24,815 bases of DNA from Chrysochromulina tobinii (lineage: Eukaryota > Haptophyta > Prymnesiales > Chrysochromulinaceae), in assembly GCA_001275005.1 (NCBI GenBank), contig JWZX01001855.1:1-24815 (forward strand), read 5' to 3'. Every line of letters begins with the position of its first letter. Positions within the stretch are counted from its first letter, which is position 1. Of the stretch, positions 1 to 7,248 are shown piece by piece. The notes below the pieces were generated by a model. That model did no database searches. It worked only from the letters and a program-made list of their open reading frames with translations, and was not told the DNA's origin. The position numbers and the translations under genes were made by a program.

Positions 1-33
1 GATACATGCACGATACATGCACGATACATGGGA
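1..33. repeat. 11-base tandem repeat at window edge
   Basis: Two exact copies of gatacatgcac are followed by a third partial copy and then by the related ggatacgtatcc. The array may continue to the left of the window. The same GATAC word recurs just outside the right arm of the inverted repeat near 1827-1850, so it may belong to a larger element around the first gene. Confidence 0.7.
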
Positions 34-41
34 TACGTATC

Positions 42-80
42 CTGATAACAACCCCCCCCAAATTCGATAACAAACCCCCC
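42..80 (+). repeat. left arm of imperfect inverted repeat
   Basis: This arm reads ctgata, a run of eight C, a 15-base link containing cgata, then six C. Its reverse complement recurs at 1771-1808 with the same order: ctgata, eight C, a 15-base link, six C. By eye about 31 of 39 positions match. The two arms bracket the fucosyltransferase-like gene. The C-runs would be G-runs on the other strand and could also form G-quadruplex structure. Confidence 0.6.
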
Positions 81-291
81 GTCACCCGCCCCTGTGGAGG
101 TCTGGAAGTCCGGTAAATCTGGTTTGTACAAATCAAGGAAACTGCTGGTTTCAATAATGAGTCCGCTCGCACTCGTGGGGAAACCTCATTCGGTTTCCTT
201 ACCGGTACATACCCGTTATGTGTTACCGCAGTTCATCACGTGAAGGTTTGGCTCAGAACCGTGGAGAGACTCAGAGATTGCGCTGAAAGCG

Positions 292-1641
292 ATGTGCAGC
301 CGTCGCCGCATTTGTTGGCGATGGGCAGCGTGTCTCGTCTTCGCGCAGCTGCCCATTTGCATCGATGGTCAACGCGCCGCTCCGTCGATTCTCTGCTTCC
401 GCGACGACCTGCCTGGCGTCCTCTTGAAGCCGCGCTTCCTGCCACGAGGGGAGCCAGAAATGGATTTGGGTGACATTACACCAGCAGCATTGCGTGCACG
501 TCAATTACTGGACAACTTGACCGCCAGTGCCCTGACCACCGGGTGCTCTTTGTCCATATCCGGCTACTCATGGGGTTATGGTGCCTGGTTTCACAGCCTT
601 GTGGACTTAGTAACAGCAGTTCTGGCTCAGGCTAAGGTGCCACAGCCCATCCTGCTGCACGCCGCACTGAAGGGTAACGTGAATTGGAGCCGCGCGATCA
701 TGCGAGCATGGCCTAAACGTCTCAAAAACATCAGCACTGCTAACCGCACCAATGTCCATCACTGCCTTGGGCGAAATTTGAGCTGCTTCCTCGATTCATT
801 CCCCAGCTTAAAGACTGTGAAACTTCGCCCGGATACAAAGTGTATCGTGGCTGAGCAGCTGCGCAGCGAGGCGGCCGTGGCCGCAAAATCGCTGTTCTCA
901 GCTTCCAAAGGCGTGACACAACTTCATGCGCGCTTTTGGGCCGTGTGCACACTGCTCGAGCGCATCCTGCATCCATCAGCGTGGCTGGCCGATCGGCTCG
1001 ATCAGAAGCGCATCGAGTTGGGTCTCAACGAGTCGTACGCGCAGCGGCCGCGGCTGTCGTTGCACATGCGCCGCGGCGACTCTTGCTCAGATGGCAGACG
1101 AACGGGGCGCATCTGCTCAAATGGCACCGCATATGCAACGGGGGTCATGGAGATGGTTTCTAGTTTTGGTTACCGTTCTCTGGTTGTCACGAGTGATTCT
1201 GACGACGCAGTTGGTGAGCTGCGGGCTGCTCTAGCCTCGCGTGGCTGGCAACCACACTGGCCGATCATTGCGAGCACGGCATCGCAGAGTGCTGAGCGCG
1301 ATCGGTGGTTCAAAGAGTCGCGGCAACCCGGTTGGCGGGACAAGATTCGGATCGAGGCGCAGTGGGCGGCGGGTGATCTCGACCCTTGGGAGGACTTTGA
1401 GTCGTTCCTGATCGACGTCTTTCTCCTAAGGGAGAGCGATGGGTTTGTGGGAAAGTTCACGTCTATGTTTGGCAGGCTTGTCTTCGAGTTGATGAGCGCG
1501 CGCTTCGGCTGCGTGAGGCCATACTTGTCGCTAGATGCATCTTGGTGCTTCGGAGGCTTTCAAACAAGTCCCGACGGGAACCGTCGCTTCAAGTGCGGAA
1601 TGACCGCAGATGACTATGGTGGACTGAATACTACGCGGTAG
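292..1641 (+). CDS. secreted/Golgi fucosyltransferase-like protein
   Basis: The 449-residue protein opens with a basic start and a hydrophobic stretch ending near IDG, which looks like a signal peptide or signal anchor. Eight or so N-glycosylation sequons (NLT, NWS, NIS, NRT, NLS, NES, NGT, NTT) fit a secretory-pathway protein. The core motif HMRRGD with a following SC is at residues 258-265; an H-x-R-R-G-D type motif binds GDP-fucose in the GT23/GT65/GT68 fucosyltransferases. A later block, FVGKFTSMFGRLVFELM (about 385-401), resembles the C-terminal donor-site motif of alpha-1,6 and protein O-fucosyltransferases. The start is the first ATG of the frame. Base composition is clearly less GC-rich than most later genes, and an imperfect inverted repeat flanks it. 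The precise acceptor (glycan or peptide) cannot be told; a wider GT-B glycosyltransferase of unknown substrate is the alternative. Confidence 0.6.
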   Translation: MCSRRRICWRWAACLVFAQLPICIDGQRAAPSILCFRDDLPGVLLKPRFLPRGEPEMDLGDITPAALRARQLLDNLTASALTTGCSLSISGYSWGYGAWFHSLVDLVTAVLAQAKVPQPILLHAALKGNVNWSRAIMRAWPKRLKNISTANRTNVHHCLGRNLSCFLDSFPSLKTVKLRPDTKCIVAEQLRSEAAVAAKSLFSASKGVTQLHARFWAVCTLLERILHPSAWLADRLDQKRIELGLNESYAQRPRLSLHMRRGDSCSDGRRTGRICSNGTAYATGVMEMVSSFGYRSLVVTSDSDDAVGELRAALASRGWQPHWPIIASTASQSAERDRWFKESRQPGWRDKIRIEAQWAAGDLDPWEDFESFLIDVFLLRESDGFVGKFTSMFGRLVFELMSARFGCVRPYLSLDASWCFGGFQTSPDGNRRFKCGMTADDYGGLNTTR

Positions 1642-2164
1642 CAGTTTCATTCAAAGTGAGGGCCGGCAATGCAATCATCGCCGAATCATGCGCCGAATTC
1701 GTTTGGTCCGCCGAGTGAGGGCGCCATGGGCCCCATGCCGCGGGGCCGGCCGGTAAGCCAACAGGGGTTAGGGGGGTTCCGTATCGTGTTTGGGGGGGGT
1801 CCTATCAGATAGTATGAGTCTTGAGTGTATCCTGACTATCTCAAATGTATCTTAAATGCACCGTTCGAAAAGATTACATTACGGAAGACGTATCCGATCC
1901 AGACGATCGTGCGGTGTTCTGCCCTGCGGTGTAGGAAACCGGCCGCGGCCCGCACCCAAAACGATCCAGAAACCCCCTCAAGGGTTCTCAAAGGACGGCC
2001 AAGAGGACGGCCTCCGCCTCATCGCCCAGACATGATACAAGGGGTGGGGGAGTAAGTGCACGCGCTCTCGTGTGCGTTGCCTTGGGCCGGCCACCGTCTC
2101 AAGGGACGCGGCTCCCGACTCGACTCCATGCTCCACTCCCCTTGGTCAACATGTACAGTACTAC
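1642..2164. other. intergenic region between convergent genes
   Basis: This 523-base stretch lies between the ends of two convergent genes. It holds the right arm of the inverted repeat (1771-1808), AT-richer sequence at 1805-1900, and GATAC/GTATC words related to the left edge of the window. Short open frames here (for example 1825-2055) have low-complexity Pro/Arg content and I do not support them as genes. Confidence 0.5.
1771..1808 (-). repeat. right arm of imperfect inverted repeat
   Basis: On the minus strand this arm matches 42-80 (ctgata, C8, link with cgata, C6). A nine-base direct repeat, gtatcctga, occurs at 37-45 and 1827-1835. It lies beside the right arm but overlaps the left arm by a few bases, so it is only a weak candidate for a target-site duplication. 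Confidence 0.6.
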
Positions 2165-4501
2165 CTACTCGGAAAACAGATCGTCATCATCCTCGACCTC
2201 GTCGACTTCCTCGTCCTCGACCACTTCGTCGACCGCCTCCTCCTCACCGTCGGCGTGGTTGCTCCTCGGCCTCGCGCCGCCGCGCGTGGTCACACAGCGA
2301 CCAGCACCCATCCGTCTTGCTCCGGCGACCGCTCGCCACGCGCCCGCCGGCGCCTCGCGCTCGTCCGCGCCGGGAAATCCGCGCACCAGGCTCGCCGCCA
2401 GCGCCGTGCGTGCGCGAGGTCCACTCAGACCGATGAGAGAAAGTAGCGGCTCGTGTGGCACCCGCCGACGCCGCGCCGCCGCGCTTGCGGGAGGGGCCGT
2501 GACCGCCCACCGGCAGCCGGCCTTGAGCGCGAGAGCGGCCTGCGCGCGCTGCGTGCTCGCATTGGCGCCACTCTGGGCATCGAGAAGGACGAGACGGCGC
2601 CAATGCATCGAATGGAGCAGCGAGCGCTTCTCGCGCTGCGCCGCGCTCAGCGCACCCTGCCTCACGGTCCAGCCGGCGCCGTCGCGAGCGCCGTCGGGGA
2701 CGCCCTCTGTGGCCTCGATGGGCGCGCGCACCTCTTTTGCTGCGAGGACACCCCACGATGCGAGCACCACGGCGCAGCTCGCGCTGTGGAGTGCCTGCCG
2801 ACGTCGACTCGCACTCCCTTCATACCGCACCACTGGTAGCTTCGCCCGCACCAGAAGGTCTTCCACCTCATCCAGCCGCCTCGCCGCGCACACAACGAGC
2901 GTCCGCTGGCTCGGGGCGAGCGTGCGAGGCGTCGTCCTGAGCGCGGCCGCATGGAAACTCGCGCGCTCCGTCGCGATGAGCGCCACAATCACGGCCTCTG
3001 CTGACCACCGGCTGCTCTGCAGCAGCACGCCGCCTGCAGGGAGTGCCGCCGCCGCTTGCGCCGCCGCTTGGGTCGCCGCTTGGGCGTGCGCGCCGCCGCC
3101 GCCGCCGGCGGCGGCATCGTCGTCATCGTCGTCGTCGTCGCTGTCCTCGATGGCGTCCTTGTCCTCTGCGGCGGCATCGGCGGCAACAATTGCGTGGGAC
3201 GCTTTGCTCTCACGCTTGAGGGCCCACGCGAGCGCCGCAGCTTCCTCGGCTCGAAGGCTGGTCGTCGCCGCGCTGCCGCCTTCAGTGCGGCCCGTATTGT
3301 GACCCGTATTGTGACCCCGATTGTCGCCGTTGGCCGCGCAGGCACCGCCCGACACGGTGTTCCGTGACACCAAGTCGAGGATACCGAGCTGACGAAATGG
3401 CGGGCGGTGCGCGGGGTTGGCGGTGACGTCGTGCCGCTCGGGCGATCCCTCCGAGATGTCCGACGGCGACGAGGCAACAAAGAAGCCGCCGTCGCGACGG
3501 GACGCGACTCTCGCCTCCTCCCTCGCCTCCTCCCTCGCCCCCTCCCTCGCCCCCTCCCTCGCCTCCTCCCTCGCCCCCTCCCTCGCCATCGTGTTCTCAA
3601 GCTTCACGTGCGAGGGCGCCAGCGCCGCCTGGGTCTTGACCAGCCGTGTCGGCCCGACGAGTGACTCGCCCGTTGCGGGTGCGATGGAGAGCGGCGAGAG
3701 CGCCCGATGCGACTGCGCGGACGCTACCTCCATCCCGGGGGAGTCCTCGGGGGAGCTGCCAGCCGTTGAGTCCGAGCTCATGCTCGTCCTCCGAGGCCGA
3801 CGCGCCTGCCGCCCAGCCTCGGACGACGACGGCCACGCAAAGTGTCGCGGCGGCAGCGGTGCCGCAGCGAGCCTCACGGCGAATGCGGCCGATGGCGAGT
3901 CGGGCCCGTCCAAATCAACGTCCTCGGCAAGGGGCGAATGGCACCTTGCGCTCGCCGTGCGCATCCACGTCCCACTGCCCAGCTGCTCCCCCGTGCCCAG
4001 CGGAATGGAGAGGGGGGACACGCGCGCGGAGAACGGAGAGTCGACAAAGGTGTTGCCCGGCGAAAGTGGCCGCGCCGTCTCGGGCAGGCACGGCCCATCG
4101 TCATCATCGTCCCACTCCGTGGAGCTGCTTGGGGTCGACATCGTCTTGTGGCCGATGCTTTCGGCCGCAATCGCTTCGGCGAGGTTTGCGATCGACGCTT
4201 GCGTTGGGCCGATGGCGCTCGATTTGAACTCAGATACTGTACTCCGAGGGGTGGGCGGCATGTCGTTGGCGAAGCGCACACGTGACTCACGGCGTAGTCG
4301 GCTCAGTGCATTGCCAGTCCAAGACAACGAAGCGCGCAGCCTCGGGGCAGACAGTATGGGGGTGATCTCGCCGCGAAGCAATCTGGCCACGAGTCCGTGG
4401 GCGTTTGCTCGCTCCTCGTCGCCTAGGGATGCGACGACTCTGCCCTGGCCAGCGAGGAGCGAGCTGACGAGGGCGCTCGCATCGACTGCGACTTCCTCCA
4501 T
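2165..4501 (-). CDS. degenerate SNF2-like ATPase-lobe protein
   Basis: From the ATG at 4501 this encodes 778 residues; the frame is open up to another ATG at 4675, but that one overlaps the start of the divergent PITH gene, so 4501 is preferred. Residues 1-480 are mostly disordered: Ser/Pro-rich blocks, an (ARE-E/G) repeat and an acidic DDDD run. Residues about 487-690 follow the order of the SNF2 N-lobe: GGVLLQ where motif I sits, RTLVVCA (Ia), a VVRYEG strand, SCAVVLASWGVLA (like 'vvltTYgvL'), WRRLVLLDAQS at 634-644 where the DEAH/DEGH box belongs, and RWAVTAPPA at about 662 where 'RWaLTGTP' belongs. The Walker lysine and the DExH glutamate are gone, and no helicase C-lobe follows; the protein ends in an acidic tail. 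I infer a non-catalytic chromatin-associated relative of Rad5/HLTF-type SNF2 proteins, or a decaying gene. Confidence 0.6.
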   Translation of the reverse strand: MEEVAVDASALVSSLLAGQGRVVASLGDEERANAHGLVARLLRGEITPILSAPRLRASLSWTGNALSRLRRESRVRFANDMPPTPRSTVSEFKSSAIGPTQASIANLAEAIAAESIGHKTMSTPSSSTEWDDDDDGPCLPETARPLSPGNTFVDSPFSARVSPLSIPLGTGEQLGSGTWMRTASARCHSPLAEDVDLDGPDSPSAAFAVRLAAAPLPPRHFAWPSSSEAGRQARRPRRTSMSSDSTAGSSPEDSPGMEVASAQSHRALSPLSIAPATGESLVGPTRLVKTQAALAPSHVKLENTMAREGAREEAREGAREGAREEAREEARVASRRDGGFFVASSPSDISEGSPERHDVTANPAHRPPFRQLGILDLVSRNTVSGGACAANGDNRGHNTGHNTGRTEGGSAATTSLRAEEAAALAWALKRESKASHAIVAADAAAEDKDAIEDSDDDDDDDDAAAGGGGGAHAQAATQAAAQAAAALPAGGVLLQSSRWSAEAVIVALIATERASFHAAALRTTPRTLAPSQRTLVVCAARRLDEVEDLLVRAKLPVVRYEGSASRRRQALHSASCAVVLASWGVLAAKEVRAPIEATEGVPDGARDGAGWTVRQGALSAAQREKRSLLHSMHWRRLVLLDAQSGANASTQRAQAALALKAGCRWAVTAPPASAAARRRRVPHEPLLSLIGLSGPRARTALAASLVRGFPGADEREAPAGAWRAVAGARRMGAGRCVTTRGGARPRSNHADGEEEAVDEVVEDEEVDEVEDDDDLFSE
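3511..3587 (-). repeat. 12-base in-frame minisatellite
   Basis: About six copies of a 12-base unit (cctcgcctcctc / cctcgccccctc on the plus strand) sit inside the SNF2-like gene. They encode alternating AREE and AREG tetrapeptides on the minus strand, a probable charged helix. Confidence 0.8.
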
Positions 4502-4673
4502 TCGAAGATGAGAAGGGCGCGGAATTTCGGCGATTAAATTCGAACGAATTTCAGGCTTTTCGTTTCGCAAGGGAACGAAGTAAGTTTTCGCGAGTTTCCG
4601 CTCCAAACGTCCACTTTTCCCTTTCCCGAGCACTCGCTCGTTCGACCTCGAGTGTGCCGCGCGCGCACCCCAC
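4502..4673. promoter_or_regulatory. bidirectional promoter of SNF2-like and PITH genes
   Basis: Only 172 bases separate the chosen minus-strand ATG (4501) from the plus-strand ATG (4674). It is less GC-rich than the flanking coding sequence and contains ttttcgcgag at about 4587, loosely like an E2F-type site. No TATA box is evident. Shared promoter function is inferred from the geometry only. Confidence 0.45.
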
Positions 4674-5303
4674 ATGTCGCACTCGGGTCCCTTCCGCTGC
4701 CAGTGCGGCCAGATTCACGCCGACCAGTACGATGGGCCGTCCAATGATCTGCTTCCTTACATCGACATCGATGGTGTGCACGCACTCAACGAGTCGGAGA
4801 CGGGTGCGTGCCGCCGAGTCTTCAAGCCTTACGACCAGCGGCTCGACCAGACGGCTGTCGTAGAGAGCGAGGAGGACGATCCACAGATCATCATCCACAT
4901 CCCATTCGTCTCGCCGGTCAAGATCCGTGCGCTCAAGCTCATCGGCGGCGGCAACGGCACAGCGCCACGCATACTGCGCGCATACATCAACCGCGAGGCG
5001 CTCGACTTCACAGACGTTGAGGATGCGCCCCCGGTGCAGCAGTGGGACCTCGCCGAGGACGCGACCGGCGACCTCGAATATGCCACGCAGTTCAGCCGCT
5101 TTCAGAACGTTTCGAAGCTCTCGCTCTTTGTGCCCGAGAACTTTGGTGGTGACCACCACACCGTCATCTCGTACATAGGCCTGAGCGGCGTCGGCTCCGA
5201 GCACAAACGGCGGGCAGTGCAAGCGGTCTACGAGGCGCGGGGGGTAGGGAATCTGAACGATCCACTTCGGGAAGACGCAGCCCCCTGCCATGACTGTGCG
5301 TAA
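4674..5303 (+). CDS. PITHD1: PITH domain protein (PITHD1-like)
   Basis: The 209-residue, single-exon protein matches the usual length of PITHD1 (about 211 residues). Residues 26-50 (LLPYIDIDGVHALNES) open the PITH domain; the core follows with IIIHIPFVSPVKIRALKLIG (about 72-91), the FTDVEDAPPVQQWDL stretch, and the closing TQFSRFQNVSKLSLFVPENFG and YIGLSG blocks. PITH is the beta-sandwich domain that in thioredoxin-like TXNL1 contacts the 26S proteasome; PITHD1 proteins also associate with the proteasome. Here there is no thioredoxin domain. An N-terminal CQCGQIH motif keeps paired cysteines. The protein is probably cytosolic. It is divergent with the SNF2-like gene. Confidence 0.9.
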   Translation: MSHSGPFRCQCGQIHADQYDGPSNDLLPYIDIDGVHALNESETGACRRVFKPYDQRLDQTAVVESEEDDPQIIIHIPFVSPVKIRALKLIGGGNGTAPRILRAYINREALDFTDVEDAPPVQQWDLAEDATGDLEYATQFSRFQNVSKLSLFVPENFGGDHHTVISYIGLSGVGSEHKRRAVQAVYEARGVGNLNDPLREDAAPCHDCA

Positions 5304-5577
5304 AAAGAGACATCGCCCTCTCGTCTCCGTTCGACGGGGTTGACGGTACACGGTTAAGCACATTCCGTATTCTAGAATCGCCGCGGACCGCGGTCGCTTG
5401 AACAGACTAGGTAATTACTATAACGTGTTGATGAAACCAGGTGTGTCGTGTACCAATTGCATAAACAGCGAATGATTATGTTTCGAGTATATCTCCGTGC
5501 CGTGTACACCCGCTCGTTGACCCTAACACTTATAGGGTCAACGGGCGGCACGCCGGCGACCCGACCGGCGTCCGGCC
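5304..5577. other. 3' intergenic region of convergent genes
   Basis: The 274 bases between the ends of the PITH and F-box/LON genes are AT-richer than their flanks. They contain ttctagaatc near 5369 and, close to the end of the minus-strand gene, a strong hairpin (separate entry). No open frame here is convincing. Confidence 0.5.
5510..5548. other. 16-bp perfect-stem hairpin
   Basis: Arms 5510-5525 and 5533-5548 pair over 16 positions (15 Watson-Crick and one G-T/U) around a seven-base loop, acactta. The inner ten pairs are gttgacccta against tagggtcaac. It lies about 30 bases beyond the stop codon of the minus-strand F-box/LON gene and would fold in its 3' UTR, or in read-through from the PITH gene. 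A role in 3' end formation or in separating convergent transcripts is inference. Confidence 0.7.
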
Positions 5578-6071
5578 TCACGCAACATCAATGACATGAT
5601 CGACGGACGACACTTCTCGCCGCTCGCTCGCATGCTCATTCGACAGACCCCCGCTCGCCGCCTGCTCACTATCGGCATCGTCTGATGCCTGGTCTGGTCG
5701 TTTGCGGCCCTCTTCACGCCCGTCGCTGGCACCAGTTTCGGCCACCGCCACCTCGTCCTCACCATCGTGCTCGATGTCTCCGCGCTCCTCATCGCCGCCT
5801 TCCTCCATGTCGTCCGCCTCCTCGTCATGCACTGAGCCGTCGAGGCGCTGCGCCTTGGCCATGAGGTCGTCACGGGGCAAGCCTGCCTTCCAACCGGCGC
5901 GGTCGATAGTGCCATCACCGTCACCGACGGCCTCCTGGTCCTCCTCGTCCTCGCCATCTTCTTCGGCCTCCTCGCTCGCCTCCTCGTCTTCACCTTCGTC
6001 CTCGTCCTCGTCCTCGTCGTCGTCCTCGCCCCCCTCCTCCTCGTCGTCGTCCTCCTCGCCCTCGTACTCTC

Positions 6072-6125
<54 letters not shown>

Positions 6126-6819
6126 GGCCCAGTCTGATCTGCCCGAGCTTGGCCCTCATGATCTGCAGCGCACGCCGCCGGCTCAGGAGCATTTCGTTGT
6201 CGGCCCACGGCAGCAGCTCGACGCGCGCCCAGTGCAGATTGGGGGCGTTGCTCGCCTCTCCCTGCCATGCCTTGAGCACCCGACAGCGCAGCGCGGGCAG
6301 CGCGTACAGGTCGGCACGCCCGTCGGGGTAGATGGAGACCGAGTGGCACTCGCACAGCCACGCCACAAGGCCAGCCTTCGGCGGACGCTTGGCGAAGATG
6401 AAGCGCTCGTCGCGCCCCATGGCGACCTGGATGAGTCGGCGGTAGCGCGGCTCGTAGAGGTGAAGCCCGATAGGCTTCGCTGGAGACAGTTCGGAGCCCA
6501 TGAAGAAGACCGGGAAATCGAGCACGAGATCGTCCTCGCGCAGCCGAAAGTGCTCCCGCCACGTGCCGGCCGCGGCCGTACCGGGCAGCGATGCCACCGC
6601 GGCGGCCTCCGCGGCGGCTTGCAAATACGTGGCCTCGTCGTGCTGGCAGTGCCAGCGCTTCTGTGCAATCGGCCGCCAGAAGAGGTCGAGCTTGGCGAGC
6701 CGCGCAAAGCGCCGGCTCACGGGCGAGATGGTGGCGAGCGCGTCAGCGGCGGCGTGCGGGCTCGAGCAGCCCTTGGTGAGCTGATACATGATCTCGGTGA
6801 GTACGTCATCGCTGTCCAT
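5578..6819 (-). CDS. F-box and LON-domain protein with acidic tail
   Basis: The first in-frame ATG is at 6819 (413 residues); the frame remains open to about 7179 but without any ATG. Residues 3-56 fit an F-box: DVLTEIMYQL, then ISPVSRRFARLAKLDLFWRPI and a Trp. Residues about 95-205 fit a LON substrate-binding (PUA-like) domain: LDFPVFFMGSELSPAKPIGLHLYEPRYRRLIQ shows the diagnostic 'P-L/V-F ... L-H-L-F/Y-E-P-R-Y' signature. Residues about 230-320 are almost pure Asp/Glu. F-box proteins dock substrates on SCF ubiquitin ligases, and LON domains recognise substrates in cereblon and RING-LON proteins, so a substrate adaptor role is inferred. No protease or AAA domain is present, so it is not Lon protease. 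Confidence 0.75.
6073..6125 (-). repeat. 6-base microsatellite encoding (Asp-Glu)n
   Basis: A cctcgt/cgtcct hexamer repeated eight or more times encodes alternating Glu and Asp in the F-box/LON protein. It is likely to vary in length between strains. Confidence 0.85.
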
Positions 6820-7248
6820 GAGGCACGTGTCCCTTGCCGCACACGGAGCGGGAACGGCACGGGGTACAGCGGCTCGCAGCACGCTCAGCGCCCACCGCCC
6901 GAGCCAGCCGACAAGCTGGCGTACGCGACAGAACCGCCCGAGCCAGCCGACAAGCTGACGTACGCGACAGACCTGTTGCGGATCACGCAGCCCACCGCCC
7001 ACCAGGAAGGCGACGAGGAAGTGCGCGGCGAGGAAGAGAAGGCGTGAGATGGATTTCGTGCTGGTCGCCTCGAGCACTTTCCGCGAACGAAAACAGAAAG
7101 ATGGGACACTTTTTGGAGTAAAACCTGACGGAAGCCCTGTCCAAGGTTGCGGACGCAGATCGTCTTTGTTTTCTCGCACCCTGTGGGAATTTTTTCTTTC
7201 TTTCGTGCCGCCACTCTTCGAACTGCGCAGAAGGGGACGGTACCCGCG
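6820..7248. promoter_or_regulatory. divergent promoter of F-box/LON and INCENP genes
   Basis: These 429 bases separate two divergent ATGs. The half nearer the F-box/LON gene contains a 39-base tandem duplication (separate entry); the other half contains the pyrimidine-rich tract ttttttctttctttc at about 7191. Shared regulation is inferred from geometry. The minus-strand frame stays open through part of the region but lacks a Met codon. Confidence 0.4.
6895..6972. repeat. two tandem copies of a 39-base unit
   Basis: Copies 6895-6933 and 6934-6972 differ at two positions. Both begin ccgcccgagccagccgacaa. If the minus-strand frame upstream of the F-box/LON ATG were translated, each would give the 13-residue unit CRVRQLVGWLGR plus one residue; without an ATG it is more likely 5' UTR or promoter. 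Confidence 0.85.

Noticed and set aside
2070..3302. 410-codon plus-strand open frame opposite the SNF2-like gene
   Set aside because: It is Ser/Ala/Arg-rich low complexity and mirrors the GC-rich minus-strand gene, which has recognisable motif order.
3417..4511. 364-codon plus-strand open frame
   Set aside because: It is antisense to the SNF2-like gene; composition is that of a shadow frame and no motif is seen.
4551..5363. 270-codon minus-strand open frame over the PITH gene
   Set aside because: It is antisense to a clearly recognisable PITH domain and has no motif of its own.
5367..5376. ttctagaa heat-shock-element-like words near 5369 and 11370
   Set aside because: Only one inverted GAA/TTC pair is present at each, in 3' regions, too little for a real element.
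5990..6562. possible Lon protease
   Set aside because: Only the N-terminal LON substrate-binding signature is present; there is no AAA ATPase or Ser-Lys protease domain.
6124..7047. 307-codon plus-strand open frame over the F-box/LON gene
   Set aside because: The LON signature is on the minus strand; this is the complementary frame in GC-rich DNA.
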